A stretch of DNA of 49,163 nucleotides from assembly GCF_023276435.1 (NCBI RefSeq), contig NZ_JALLPO010000052.1, positions 13,159-62,321 on the forward strand. Reading direction: 5' to 3'. Both the position numbers and the translations under genes were made by a program. Positions 18,566 through 27,296 of this stretch are shown one piece after another. Origin of the DNA: Sphaerisporangium perillae (lineage in GTDB: Bacteria > Actinomycetota > Actinomycetes > Streptosporangiales > Streptosporangiaceae). Numbering within the stretch: the first letter of the stretch is position 1; every line of letters begins with the position of its first letter. Under the pieces are notes generated by a model that made no database searches, was not told the origin of the DNA, and saw nothing but the letters and a program-made list of their open reading frames with translations.

Positions 18566-18585
18566 GCCCGCGAAACCTTGCGGGC
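18566..18585 (+). terminator. short hairpin after the DsbA-like gene
   Basis: GCCCGC (18566-18571) pairs with GCGGGC (18580-18585) around an 8-nt loop GAAACCTT, 32 nt after the stop codon. It is a modest candidate terminator. Confidence 0.45.
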
Positions 18586-18771
18586 GGCTGTCAAGCATGG
18601 TCAACTCAAGCCGTTCTCCTTACCTGACCGTAGTGTGAGATGGGCAGGCGACCGGATCGTGGCGACCGCGCGGCACCACATCCCCGAAGTCGCGTCCACC
18701 GGGCGATGGACGGCCATCGCCCGGCGGCGCGGCTTCTCGCCCAGGCATTCCGCGCACAGGGAATGAGGGGC

Positions 18772-20178
18772 ATGCGTCACCTTTACGTGCAAGGAGCCTG
18801 GGTTTCCTCCTCGTCGGGTGAGGGCATCGACGTCGTGAATCCGGCGACCGAGGAGGTCATCGACCGGGTGCCGGCGGGTTCGCCGGGCGACGTCGACCGG
18901 GCCGTCTCCGCCGCGCGTGCCGCGTTCCCGGCGTGGTCGGCCACGGCCCCCGCCGAGCGCGGCAAGATCCTCAAAGCGGCGGCCGACCTGCTCAAGGACC
19001 GTGCGGAGCAGATCGCGCGCACCATCGCCACCGACATGGGGGCGCCGTACGCGCTGGCGCTGAAGGTGCAGACGCTGATGCCCGCCGGGGTGCTCGCCGA
19101 CTACGCGCGGCTGGCGGAGGAGCGGGGCGAGGCGGAGACCCGCGTCGGCAACTCCCTGATCCTGCGCGAGCCGGTCGGCGTCGTCGGCGCGATCACCCCG
19201 TGGAACTACCCCCTCCACCAGGTGATCTGCAAGGTGGCACCCGCGCTCGCCGCCGGCTGCACGGTCGTGCTCAAGCCCAGCGAGGTCGCGCCGCTCGCGG
19301 CCTACGCGCTCGCCGAGGTCTTCCACGAGGTGGGGCTGCCCGCCGGCGTGTTCAACATGGTCAGCGGCCACGGGCCCGTCGTCGGCGAGGCGATCGCCTC
19401 CCACCCGGATGTCGACATGGTGTCCTTCACCGGGTCGACGCGGGCCGGCAGGCGCGTCGCGGCCCTCGCCTCGCACACGGTGAAGCGGGTCGCGCTGGAG
19501 CTCGGCGGCAAGTCGGCGAACGTGATCCTGCCCGACGCCGACCTCGGCACCGCGGTGAAGGTCGGAGTGGCCGGCGCCTTCCTGAACTCCGGCCAGACCT
19601 GCTCGGCCCTGACCCGCATGCTCGTCCACCGCGACCAGTACGACGACGCCGTCGGGCAGGCGGTGTCCGTCGCGTCCACCTACACCCTCGGCGACCCCTT
19701 CGACGAGGCCACGCGCCTTGGTCCCCTGGTGTCGGCCGCCCAGCGCGACCGCGTCGTCCACTACATCAACCGCGGCCAGGAGGAAGGGGCTCGCCTGGTC
19801 GCGGGCGGCGGCGACCGGCCGCTGGAGCGCGGCTACTACGTCGAGCCGACCGTCTTCGCCGGGGTCGCGCCGGGCATGGTGATCGAGCAGGAGGAGATCT
19901 TCGGCCCGGTGCTGTCGATCGTCCCCTACACCTCCGTCGACGAGGCCGTGGACATCGCCAACGGCACGCCCTACGGCCTGGCCGGCGCGGTGTGGGGGGC
20001 GACCGAGCAGGAGGCGGTGGCCGTGGCGCGCAGGCTGCGCACCGGCCAGGTGGCGATCAACGGCGGGCGGTTCAACCCTTCGGCCCCGTTCGGCGGCTAC
20101 AAGCAGTCGGGAATCGGCCGCGAGCTCGGGGAGTTCGGCCTGGAGGAGTATCTCGAGGTCAAGTCCCTGCAGTTGTAG
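18772..20178 (+). CDS. NAD(P)-dependent aldehyde dehydrogenase
   Basis: A 468-residue aldehyde dehydrogenase that oxidises an unknown aldehyde to its acid. The family sites are intact: PWNYP with the transition-state Asn, KPSE for cofactor binding, the FTGSTRAG Rossmann loop, general base Glu in LELGGKS, and catalytic Cys in NSGQTC. ATG at 18772 ([10 protein letters not shown]) is preferred; an in-frame ATG at 18763 would add three residues and neither has ideal Shine-Dalgarno spacing. A membrane-protein gene starts 16 nt after the stop and is probably co-transcribed. Sequence does not settle the substrate. Confidence 0.92.
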   Translation: MRHLYVQGAWVSSSSGEGIDVVNPATEEVIDRVPAGSPGDVDRAVSAARAAFPAWSATAPAERGKILKAAADLLKDRAEQIARTIATDMGAPYALALKVQTLMPAGVLADYARLAEERGEAETRVGNSLILREPVGVVGAITPWNYPLHQVICKVAPALAAGCTVVLKPSEVAPLAAYALAEVFHEVGLPAGVFNMVSGHGPVVGEAIASHPDVDMVSFTGSTRAGRRVAALASHTVKRVALELGGKSANVILPDADLGTAVKVGVAGAFLNSGQTCSALTRMLVHRDQYDDAVGQAVSVASTYTLGDPFDEATRLGPLVSAAQRDRVVHYINRGQEEGARLVAGGGDRPLERGYYVEPTVFAGVAPGMVIEQEEIFGPVLSIVPYTSVDEAVDIANGTPYGLAGAVWGATEQEAVAVARRLRTGQVAINGGRFNPSAPFGGYKQSGIGRELGEFGLEEYLEVKSLQL

Positions 20179-20194
20179 CCCGAAGGGCGGTGCC

Positions 20195-20680
20195 ATGGAG
20201 CCGTCGGTCCGTCCCGCACGCCGGGTCGGCGCGTTCGAGATCGCGCTGGCGCTCGGCGGGCTGCTGCTCATCCTGCTCGCCGCGCAGAACGCCGGTCCCG
20301 TCATCGCGGCCGCGCGCGCCGACGGCGTCCAGGGCATCTTCACCGCCCGGCGGCTCGACTGCGTCCAGCACCCGGGCCACGAGCAGTGCTCGTGGACCGG
20401 GACGTTCCGCTCCGACGACGGCCAGGACGTCCGGCAGGGAGTCGGCTTCTACGGCAGCGAGCGCGGCACGTTCACTCCCGGAGCCGCCTCTCCCGCCTTC
20501 GACACCGGCCGGCGCGGCCACGTGTACGGCCCCGGCGGCTCCAACGAGTGGGTCGTCGTCGCGGCGCTGATGCTCGCGGGCCTCGCCCTGGTCGCACGGC
20601 TCGTGGTGCGGGCGTGGCGCTCTCAGGGGGTGCGCAGCATGATCTTGCGGGCGGCGTCCTTGGGGAGCCGGTCGACGTAG
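20195..20680 (+). CDS. small membrane protein, unrecognised
   Basis: The 161-residue protein has an N-terminal hydrophobic segment (about 14-36) and a second one (about 119-138). Between them is a loop of about 80 residues with two Cys (RRLDCVQHPG, HEQCSWTG) that may form a disulfide outside the cell. ATG at 20195 has AAGGG upstream. The last 58 nt run antisense into the end of def, which converges on it. An extracytoplasmic-loop protein paired with the aldehyde dehydrogenase has no known role. Confidence 0.65.
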   Translation: MEPSVRPARRVGAFEIALALGGLLLILLAAQNAGPVIAAARADGVQGIFTARRLDCVQHPGHEQCSWTGTFRSDDGQDVRQGVGFYGSERGTFTPGAASPAFDTGRRGHVYGPGGSNEWVVVAALMLAGLALVARLVVRAWRSQGVRSMILRAASLGSRST

Positions 20681-21111
20681 AGCACGCCGTCGAGGTGGTC
20701 GTACTCGTGCTGGAAGCAGCGGGCCAGCAGCCCACGTGCCTTCAGGCGCGTCGGCCGCCCGAGCCGGTCGAACCCGCGCACGCTCACCCCGGCCGCGCGC
20801 GGCGTGGGGGCGTACAGCGGCTTGCCGGTGTCGCGCCCGGGCACCGACAGGCACCCCTCCTCGTCGAGGACCTCCTCGGCGTCGTCGATGATCAGCTCAG
20901 GGTTGACGACGTGGCCTTTGCGGCCGCTCGCGTCGTACACGAAGAGCCTCTTCGACACGCCGATCTGCGGCGCGGCCAGGCCCACGCCGTCGGCGGCGTA
21001 CATCGCCTCCATCATCTCGTCGATCAGCCGCCGCAGATCCCTGTCGAAGACCGTGACCGGCTCGGCGGGGGTGCGCAGGACGGGGTCACCGATCACGCGG
21101 ATCTCACGCAT
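20623..21111 (-). CDS. def: peptide deformylase
   Basis: The 162-residue enzyme removes the N-formyl group from nascent proteins. All three motifs are present: GVGLAAPQIG, EGCLSVPG with metal ligand C87, and QHEYDHLDG with H135, E136 and H139. ATG at 21111 has AGGAGAG upstream. No fmt gene is adjacent. The 3' end overlaps the convergent membrane-protein gene by 58 nt. Confidence 0.95.
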   Translation of the reverse strand: MREIRVIGDPVLRTPAEPVTVFDRDLRRLIDEMMEAMYAADGVGLAAPQIGVSKRLFVYDASGRKGHVVNPELIIDDAEEVLDEEGCLSVPGRDTGKPLYAPTPRAAGVSVRGFDRLGRPTRLKARGLLARCFQHEYDHLDGVLYVDRLPKDAARKIMLRTP

Positions 21112-21235
21112 GAAGCTCTCCTGTAAGGGGTCATCGGGCCAGCCGCCTATTACTGTAACGGAATCGCCGCCGGTGACGGCCCGTAACCCGCGTACGGCGC
21201 GGCCCGATGGACCCGCGGTGAGCGAGGCTGCGAGA

Positions 21236-21718
21236 ATGAGGCCTGTGCGCGTCTACATCGCCGCCGATCACGCCGGCTACGAACTCAAGAACCACCTGGT
21301 CTCCTGGCTGAAGGACCACGGCCACGAGGTCGTCGACGACGGCCCGTTCGTCTACGACGCCGAGGACGACTACCCGACGTTCGTGATCCGCGCCGCCCAG
21401 GGCGTCGTCCAGGATCCCGGCGCCTTCGGCGTCGTGATCGGCGGGTCGGGCAACGGCGAGCAGATCGCGGCCAACAAGGTGCGCGGAGTCCGCGCCGCCC
21501 TGGCCTGGAGCGAGGAGACCGCCTCGCTGGCGCGGCAGCACAACGACGCCAACGTCATCAGCCTGGGCGCCCGCATGCACACCCTCGAGGAGGCCACCCG
21601 CTTCGTCGAGGTCTTCCTGAGCACGCCCTTCTCCGGCGTGGAGCGGCACCAGCGCCGCGTCGACCAGATCCTCGCCTACGAGACCACCGGCGAGACACCC
21701 CCGCTACCCGAACACTGA
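21236..21718 (+). CDS. rpiB: ribose-5-phosphate isomerase B
   Basis: A 160-residue RpiB that interconverts ribulose-5-phosphate and ribose-5-phosphate. The N-terminal IAADHAGYELKNHL and the phosphate loop GGSGNGEQIAANKV are diagnostic. The usual active-site Cys region is replaced by the E/N form (GSGNGE), as in actinobacterial RpiB. ATG at 21236 and GTG at 21245 are both possible. It lies in the same order relative to pepN and the DsbA-like gene as Rv2465c in mycobacteria. Confidence 0.94.
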   Translation: MRPVRVYIAADHAGYELKNHLVSWLKDHGHEVVDDGPFVYDAEDDYPTFVIRAAQGVVQDPGAFGVVIGGSGNGEQIAANKVRGVRAALAWSEETASLARQHNDANVISLGARMHTLEEATRFVEVFLSTPFSGVERHQRRVDQILAYETTGETPPLPEH

Positions 21719-21733
21719 CCGCCGCGGCCGGGC

Positions 21734-21979
21734 CTAGCCGTCCTTGCGGCGGCGGGGCTTGGGTCTGTGCTGGGTCTCGGTCTCGCGCTGGAGCGGGTTG
21801 TCGCGCGGTGGTTCGGGCCTTCGCTGCGGCTCGCTCCTGCGCGGGGGCTCGGCTCTGCGGGGCATCTCGTCCCGCAGCGGCCGCCGGTCGGCGGCGTCCT
21901 GGTGCTCGGGAGACGGGCGCGAGACGTCGCGCGCCCGCATCGCCGTGATCGCGGTGATCTGCAAGCTCTGCAGTGCCAT
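21734..21979 (-). CDS. small Arg/Pro-rich hypothetical protein
   Basis: An 81-residue product that begins MALQSLQITAITAMRARDVS and continues as a highly charged R-P-E repeat (PRRAEPPRRSEPQRRPEPP). It has no fold I recognise and is probably disordered. ATG at 21979 has AGGAT about 8 nt upstream. Low-complexity high-GC DNA can yield such frames by chance, so it could be spurious. Confidence 0.45.
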   Translation of the reverse strand: MALQSLQITAITAMRARDVSRPSPEHQDAADRRPLRDEMPRRAEPPRRSEPQRRPEPPRDNPLQRETETQHRPKPRRRKDG

Positions 21980-22044
21980 GTCCGGATCCTAGAACGCGGT
22001 TCCCGCTTCCAGTAGGTGTGCGAGGCCCCGGAAGCCGGAAAGGC

Positions 22045-23301
22045 TCAGAAGACGAGGCCGCCCCACGGCGCGGTGTCCCAGGACATCGCGGCCGACAGGG
22101 CGCGTACCGCTCCCGGCCGGGCCTCGCGTACGACGCCGGCGGCCAGGTAGGAGCCGAGGGTGCGCCCGCCGAGGTAGGCCGCCCCGAGCACGCTCACCGG
22201 AAGCTCCAGGTCGGCGGGGTCGCTCGTGCGCGCGCAGACCGCTCCGGTGGCGTCGGCGGACAGCCGCCAGCGCCCCGCGTTCCACGGGCAGACGGTGTCC
22301 TGGACGTCGAGGACCACGTCCACGGGCGCGGAGTACGCCCGATCGGGCAGGGCCCGGTCGACGTCGACGACCCGGACCCACAGCTCGTCGAGCCAGCCCG
22401 CGTGCAGCAGGCGGGGATTGGCGAGCAGATGCATGATCGGATCGTCGGCAGGGCGATTGGCGGCGCGCACATGCGAGCACAGGTCACGGTCGAGGACGTG
22501 ACGCCACAGAAGCGCGTAGGCGGCGGGGTCGAGGCCGAACAGGTCGATCAGCCGCACCTCGCCGTCGGGCAAGTCGTGATCGGTCGTTCCGGACTTGATC
22601 CGGAACAAGGCGTATCCGCGCGGCCCCGAGTCGTCCTCGGCGATCACGCAGCGCAGCGCGCTCGCCCCGCGACGGTAGTCCGGGTCGTCGACGAGCAGCA
22701 CGTCCCATTTGACGGAGTTGCGGGCGTACAGGCCCGGGCGCGTGGGCATCACGGCCTCGAAGACCTTCTCCAGCTCCCCGCGCGCGGCGGCCGCCGGTCT
22801 GACCAGGCGCAGCCGGAGCGACGGGTCGGCCGGGGCATGCGGGACGAACTGCGATCCCTGCTTGGGGATGCGGAAGAACAGGTTGTCGACGGCCCTGCCG
22901 TACCCGAACCGGCCGTAGATCGCGGCCTCGGCCGCGTACAGCGCCGCGACCGCCTCCCCGCTCTCGTGCAGGTCGGCCAGCTGGCGCCGCATGAGCGAGG
23001 ACAGGATGCCCTTGCGCCGGTGGGAGGGCAGCACCGAGACGGCGGTCACGCCGCAGACCGGCCGCGGCCCGCCAGGGACGGTCATCGTGAACGTGAGCCC
23101 TCCCGCGCAGCCGACGAGACGGTCGCCGTCGAAGGCCCCGAGGGATCGGTCGAACTCCACCAGGGCCCGGAAGTGTTCGGCACGGGCGGGGGAGTTGTCC
23201 TCGGAGAACGCCTCCTCGTCGACGTTCAGCCATTCGGGCCATTCCGCTTCCTTGATGGGACGGATGACCATGTCGGGCCGCGCGCTTGGTTCGGTGTTCA
23301 C
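22045..23301 (-). CDS. Eis-type GNAT N-acetyltransferase
   Basis: A 418-residue protein of the Eis (enhanced intracellular survival) family: two fused GNAT domains plus a C-terminal sterol-carrier-like domain. The acetyl-CoA loop is VSVLPSHRRKGI (V-x-x-x-x-R/H-R-R-x-G), and the Tyr-bearing strand AAIYGRFGYGRA matches the Eis catalytic Tyr region. It ends WGGLVF, where Eis uses its terminal carboxylate. Eis proteins acetylate aminoglycosides and lysines; the substrate here is unknown. GTG at 23301 is preferred over TTG 23325 and ATG 23271, none of which has a strong Shine-Dalgarno. It is divergent from the phosphatase gene. Confidence 0.87.
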   Translation of the reverse strand: MNTEPSARPDMVIRPIKEAEWPEWLNVDEEAFSEDNSPARAEHFRALVEFDRSLGAFDGDRLVGCAGGLTFTMTVPGGPRPVCGVTAVSVLPSHRRKGILSSLMRRQLADLHESGEAVAALYAAEAAIYGRFGYGRAVDNLFFRIPKQGSQFVPHAPADPSLRLRLVRPAAAARGELEKVFEAVMPTRPGLYARNSVKWDVLLVDDPDYRRGASALRCVIAEDDSGPRGYALFRIKSGTTDHDLPDGEVRLIDLFGLDPAAYALLWRHVLDRDLCSHVRAANRPADDPIMHLLANPRLLHAGWLDELWVRVVDVDRALPDRAYSAPVDVVLDVQDTVCPWNAGRWRLSADATGAVCARTSDPADLELPVSVLGAAYLGGRTLGSYLAAGVVREARPGAVRALSAAMSWDTAPWGGLVF

Positions 23302-23420
23302 CTGGCCAACGTTATGACCGGGCAAACCGGATCGGCCACCTAATATCCCCGTTTAATGATCAAGGTCTTGGTCAAGTCGGCTGCCCAAACGGCAGACGGG
23401 CAGATAGAGTCGACCGCATC

Positions 23421-24539
23421 ATGACTTCCCGTCCGGCGCCGCTGATCCCCCCGCGGCTCCGCGCGATCTTGGTACGCATCCCGTTCCTGGTGCGGATCGT
23501 GCGATTCCTGCGGAGGGGACCGTTGGCGCGTGACCGGAACCTGCTCATAACCCTGAGCGTCCTCACCCTGCTGCTCGGCGCCCTCTCCGCGAGGGTCTCG
23601 ACCGACTGGTTCTCACCCAGCCTGTTCATCCTGGTGACCCTGGTGGGCGGCCTGCAGTTGCGCATGCGCAGCCTGGCCGTCCTGGTCGGCGCGGTGGGCG
23701 TCGCCCTGGCCTACATCGCCGTCATGCTCGGCGTGCGGTCCGTGAGCCCGGGGCTGCTGGTGACCATCGGGTTCACCACGGTGCTGGCGTTCCTCATGGC
23801 GCGCACCCGCGGCAAGCTGGGCGTCCAGGGCCTGCGTGGCGACGTGATGCTGCTGGAGCTCAGAGACCGGCTCAAGAGGCAAGGAGAGCTGCCGCCGCTG
23901 CCCACCAAAGACTGGGGCTCGCGGGTCGTGCTCAAGCAGGCCGGCGGGTCGTCCTTCGGCGGCGACTTCCTGGTCTCCATGCGCCACGGCAACATCCTGG
24001 AGGTGGCGCTGGTCGACGTGTCGGGCAAGGGCGTGGACGCCGGCACCCGCGCGCTGATGCTCTCCGGCACCTTCGGCGGGCTGCTCGGCTCGGTCGACTC
24101 CTTCCTGCCCGCCTGCAACGCCTACCTCCACCGCCAGCCCGAGGGCGAGGGCTTCGTCACGGCTGTCCACCTGCGGCTCGACCTGTCCACCGGGGCGTAC
24201 GAGATCACCTCGGCCGGTCACCCTCCCGTGGTCAAGTTCGACGCGGGCACGGGCACCTGGCAGGTGTCGGCCGCCAAGGGCGTGGTGCTGGGCGTCGTCC
24301 CCGACCTCCACTGCGAGCCCGACAGCGGCGTCCTGCGCAAGGGCGACGCGCTGATGCTGTACACCGACGGCCTCATCGAGCAGCCGGGGCGTGACATCGA
24401 CTCGGGGCTCGACCGGCTCCTCGGCGAGGCCGAGCGCCTGGTGCCCTCGGGCTTCCACGACGGCGCGCGCCCGCTGGTCAACTCCATGTCGGCCGGGCAC
24501 AACGACGACTGCGCGCTCATCCTCATCTGGCGGCCGTAG
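23421..24539 (+). CDS. membrane PP2C/SpoIIE-family serine/threonine phosphatase
   Basis: The 372-residue protein has three to four N-terminal transmembrane helices (about 40-130), then a SpoIIE/RsbU-type phosphatase domain (about 160-372). Metal-binding acidic motifs are seen in GGDFLVS, VALVDVSGKGVDAG, LYTDGLIE and GHNDDCALI. Such proteins usually dephosphorylate anti-sigma antagonists, and an anti-sigma-like ATPase is encoded at 37.7 kb, though a link is speculative. ATG at 23421 is the only start with the full N-terminus. It converges on the LuxR regulator. Confidence 0.88.
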   Translation: MTSRPAPLIPPRLRAILVRIPFLVRIVRFLRRGPLARDRNLLITLSVLTLLLGALSARVSTDWFSPSLFILVTLVGGLQLRMRSLAVLVGAVGVALAYIAVMLGVRSVSPGLLVTIGFTTVLAFLMARTRGKLGVQGLRGDVMLLELRDRLKRQGELPPLPTKDWGSRVVLKQAGGSSFGGDFLVSMRHGNILEVALVDVSGKGVDAGTRALMLSGTFGGLLGSVDSFLPACNAYLHRQPEGEGFVTAVHLRLDLSTGAYEITSAGHPPVVKFDAGTGTWQVSAAKGVVLGVVPDLHCEPDSGVLRKGDALMLYTDGLIEQPGRDIDSGLDRLLGEAERLVPSGFHDGARPLVNSMSAGHNDDCALILIWRP

Positions 24540-24555
24540 CCGCCGGCCCGGGTGG

Positions 24556-25161
24556 TCAGAGCCAGCCGGCCTCCGCGGCGATGCGCACGGCGTCGGCCCG
24601 GTTGCGCGCTCCGGTCTTGCAGATGATCCGGGACAGGTGGTTTCGGACCGTTCCCACCGACAGATAGAGCTTGGCGGCGATCTCCTTGGAGGTGGACCCC
24701 TGCGCCGCGACGCGCAGCACTTCCTGCTCGCGAGGAGTGAGGGGATTGTCGGCGGAGGTCAGCGCCGCGATGGCGAGGTCGGAGTCCACGGCCTTGCGCC
24801 CGGAGGCGACCCTGCGGATGCCGTCCGCCAGGTGTTCGGGCGCCACGCTCGTGCTGAGGAAGCCGAGCGCGTGGGCGGCGAAGGCCCGGCGGACCTGCCC
24901 GGGGTTGGGTCGCGCCGACAGCAGCATCACCTTGCAGCGAGGAGCCTTCTGGTGCAGGCGTGCGGCGGCAGTGAGCCCGTCGACGTCGGGAAGGTCCACA
25001 TCGATCACCGCCACGTCCGGGGTGAGCTCCATGGCTGCCGGTACGATGTATTCACCGGAGGCCACGTCGGCGATCACCACGAGATCCTTCTCCCCGTCCA
25101 GGGACGCCACCAGGCCTCGGCGGACCAGCGGGAGATGTTCGGCAACCAGGATGCGTATCAA
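24556..25161 (-). CDS. LuxR/NarL-type response regulator
   Basis: A 201-residue two-domain regulator. The receiver (1-120) has the phospho-acceptor Asp in VAVIDVDLP, but the acidic pair is weakened (AEHLPLVRR) and the usual Lys is replaced in GFLSTSVAP, so phosphorylation may be atypical. The C-terminal LuxR HTH (about 135-195) is normal: LTPREQEVLRVAAQG and TVRNHLSRI. TTG at 25161 has AAGGGAG at ideal distance; the longer frame to 25218 adds unrelated residues. No histidine kinase gene is adjacent, so it is an orphan regulator. Confidence 0.88.
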   Translation of the reverse strand: MIRILVAEHLPLVRRGLVASLDGEKDLVVIADVASGEYIVPAAMELTPDVAVIDVDLPDVDGLTAAARLHQKAPRCKVMLLSARPNPGQVRRAFAAHALGFLSTSVAPEHLADGIRRVASGRKAVDSDLAIAALTSADNPLTPREQEVLRVAAQGSTSKEIAAKLYLSVGTVRNHLSRIICKTGARNRADAVRIAAEAGWL

Positions 25162-25410
25162 GGTGCTCCCTTGGATGGCCTTGGAACAGATCCGGCAGAT
25201 TACGCTTCGCCGGCTCATATCCCACGGTGTCTACATGATTGCTTACCGTCAATGCAGTCTCCCGATTCGCTCCACGGCGCGCAAGTCACTCCTACGGTTG
25301 GTCGTTGAACGGTGTTTTCGTGCTGAGGCCGAAGTCCTCGGTTGTTCGGTTACGCTCGGACGGGGCAATGTAAACAGAAGGCATCTTCTCCGCAGGTGGG
25401 GGTAGCACCT

Positions 25411-26718
25411 ATGAGCTGGCTCGTCGTGGCCGGGTTTCTCATCTTCTTCCTCGGGATGGCCTTGTCCATTGCCCTCCACGAGCTGGGCCACCTTGTGCCC
25501 GCCAAGTTCTTCGGCGTCAAGGTGACGCAGTACATGGTGGGTTTCGGGCCCACCATGTGGTCACGCCGCCGCGGCGACACCGAATACGGCCTGAAGTGGA
25601 TTCCGCTCGGCGGCTACATCCGCATGATCGGCCCGCTTCCGCCGCGCCCCAACGACGATCCGAACAAACTTCGCAACATGTCCACGGGGCCGTGGCAGGG
25701 GCTCATCGAGAGCGCCAGGCAGGCGTCACTGGAGGAGGTCCGGCCGGGCGACGCCGACCGCGTGCTGTACCGCAAGCCCTGGTGGCAGAAGGTCATCATC
25801 TTCTCCGGCGGCCCCGCCATGAACTTCGTGCTGGCCTTCGCCCTCTTCGCCGTCGTGGTGATGGGCTTCGGGGTAGAGGTCGCCAAGCCCGTCGTCGGCG
25901 CGGTCTCCAAGTGCGTCATGACCGTCGCCGAGCAGGAGAAGGGCCAGAAGTGCACACCGGCGCACCGCGCCACCCCGGCGGCGCTGGCCGGGCTGAAGGC
26001 CAACGACAAGATCGTGTCCTTCGGCGGCAGGCCGGTGACCTCCTGGGATGACGCCAGCAAGCTGATCCGCGGCCACGGCGCCGGCCCCGTCGCCATCGGC
26101 ATCGTGCGTGACGGCAAGCCGATGACCTTGAACGCCACCCTCGTCGCCCAAGATCGGCCCTCGCTCGACGACCCCGCCAAGCTCGACAAGAACACCGGCT
26201 TCCTGGGCGTCAGCCCCGTCATAGTCGTCGAGAAGCAGGGCCCCGGGTACGTCGTCGGCCTCATGTGGGACCTGACCAAGCGCACCGCCCAGGCGCTCAC
26301 GCGGTTCCCCGAAAAGCTCGTCGGGGTCTGGCAGGCGGCCTTCGGCGGCGCCGAACGCGACCTGGACAGCCCTCAGAGCGTCGTGGGCGCCGGACGCATC
26401 GGCGGCCAGATCGCCGCGGCGGCCATCCCGCTGGAGAACAAGATCGTCGGGTTCATCCAGCTGCTCGCCGGGGTCAACCTCGCCATCGGCATGTTCAACC
26501 TGATCCCGTTGATGCCGCTGGACGGCGGCCAGATCGCCGGCGGTCTCTGGGAAGGCGTCAAGCGGGGCTATGCCCGGGTGCGGCGCCGCCCGCTACCTGG
26601 CCACGTGGACATCGCCAAGGCGCTGCCCCTGACGTACGCGATGGCGATCGTGCTCTTGGTCATGGGCTCCCTGCTCATCTACGCCGACATCGTGAACCCG
26701 ATCCGCCTCCCGGGCTGA
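25411..26718 (+). CDS. rseP: site-2 protease (RseP/Rip1-like, RIP metalloprotease)
   Basis: A 435-residue polytopic zinc metalloprotease that cleaves transmembrane anti-sigma or other substrates inside the membrane. H23-E-L-G-H27 supplies two zinc ligands, and D371 in PLMPLDGGQ is the third. A PDZ domain lies between them (about 185-280, with GLKANDKIVSFGG). The helix pattern and length match M. tuberculosis Rip1. ATG at 25411 follows GGTGGGGG. The family is normally linked to dxr and ispG in actinobacteria; those genes are not seen here. Confidence 0.93.
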   Translation: MSWLVVAGFLIFFLGMALSIALHELGHLVPAKFFGVKVTQYMVGFGPTMWSRRRGDTEYGLKWIPLGGYIRMIGPLPPRPNDDPNKLRNMSTGPWQGLIESARQASLEEVRPGDADRVLYRKPWWQKVIIFSGGPAMNFVLAFALFAVVVMGFGVEVAKPVVGAVSKCVMTVAEQEKGQKCTPAHRATPAALAGLKANDKIVSFGGRPVTSWDDASKLIRGHGAGPVAIGIVRDGKPMTLNATLVAQDRPSLDDPAKLDKNTGFLGVSPVIVVEKQGPGYVVGLMWDLTKRTAQALTRFPEKLVGVWQAAFGGAERDLDSPQSVVGAGRIGGQIAAAAIPLENKIVGFIQLLAGVNLAIGMFNLIPLMPLDGGQIAGGLWEGVKRGYARVRRRPLPGHVDIAKALPLTYAMAIVLLVMGSLLIYADIVNPIRLPG

Positions 26719-26742
26719 CCCGGTCGCCCCGCCTCGTCCCCG

Positions 26743-26775
26743 CCTCCCGGCCGGCGCCGTCCGCCCTCCGGGAGG
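26743..26775 (+). terminator. hairpin after the site-2 protease gene
   Basis: CCTCCCGG (26743-26750) pairs with CCGGGAGG (26768-26775) around a 17-nt loop, shortly after the stop at 26718. Candidate terminator. Confidence 0.5.
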
Positions 26776-26833
26776 GGCGAAGCCGTCCGGCGAAGCGCAT
26801 CCGAACACCTGATCGATGGCCTATGGTGGTTTC

Positions 26834-27202
26834 GTGGACGAGCTGGAACCGTCGCAGGCCCTCGAGCGGCTGAGGAGCCTCTGTCTGGCCCTGCCCGAGA
26901 CGACCGAGCGGCTCAGCCATGGCGAGCCCACGTGGTTCGTCCGCGGCAAGAAGACCTTCGTGATGTTCGCCGACCACCACCATGACGACCGGCTGGCCTT
27001 CTGGTGCGCGGCGCCGCCCGGCGTCCAGGAGGCGCTCGTCGCCGAGGCTCCCGACCGGTTCTTCCGTCCCCCGTACGTGGGCCACCGGGGCTGGCTCGGG
27101 GTCTATCTCGACGTGCCGGCCGACTGGCAGGAGATCGCCGAGATCGTCACCGACGCCTACCGGCGGGTGGCCCCCAAGAGCCTCGCCGCCGGCCTCGGCT
27201 GA
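26834..27202 (+). CDS. MmcQ/YjbR family protein
   Basis: A protein of about 122 residues of the YjbR/MmcQ fold, a small double-wing DNA-binding-like family of unknown exact role. Family features are visible: LCLALPETTERLSHGEPTWF, then VRGKKTFVMFADHH, and the C-terminal GHRGWLGVYLD. GTG at 26834 (VDELEPSQALERL) is preferred for its match to the usual N-terminus. An ATG at 26816 would add six residues. It is a single gene between the protease and the convergent secreted protein. Confidence 0.85.
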   Translation: MDELEPSQALERLRSLCLALPETTERLSHGEPTWFVRGKKTFVMFADHHHDDRLAFWCAAPPGVQEALVAEAPDRFFRPPYVGHRGWLGVYLDVPADWQEIAEIVTDAYRRVAPKSLAAGLG

Positions 27203-27296
27203 CGGCCGGGCCGACGGCAGAACAGCCGGGCCGGCGGGCTGGAGGGCAGGGGCGGCGCGACCCGCTGAACGCTTCACGCGGACGCGCCGCCGCCGG

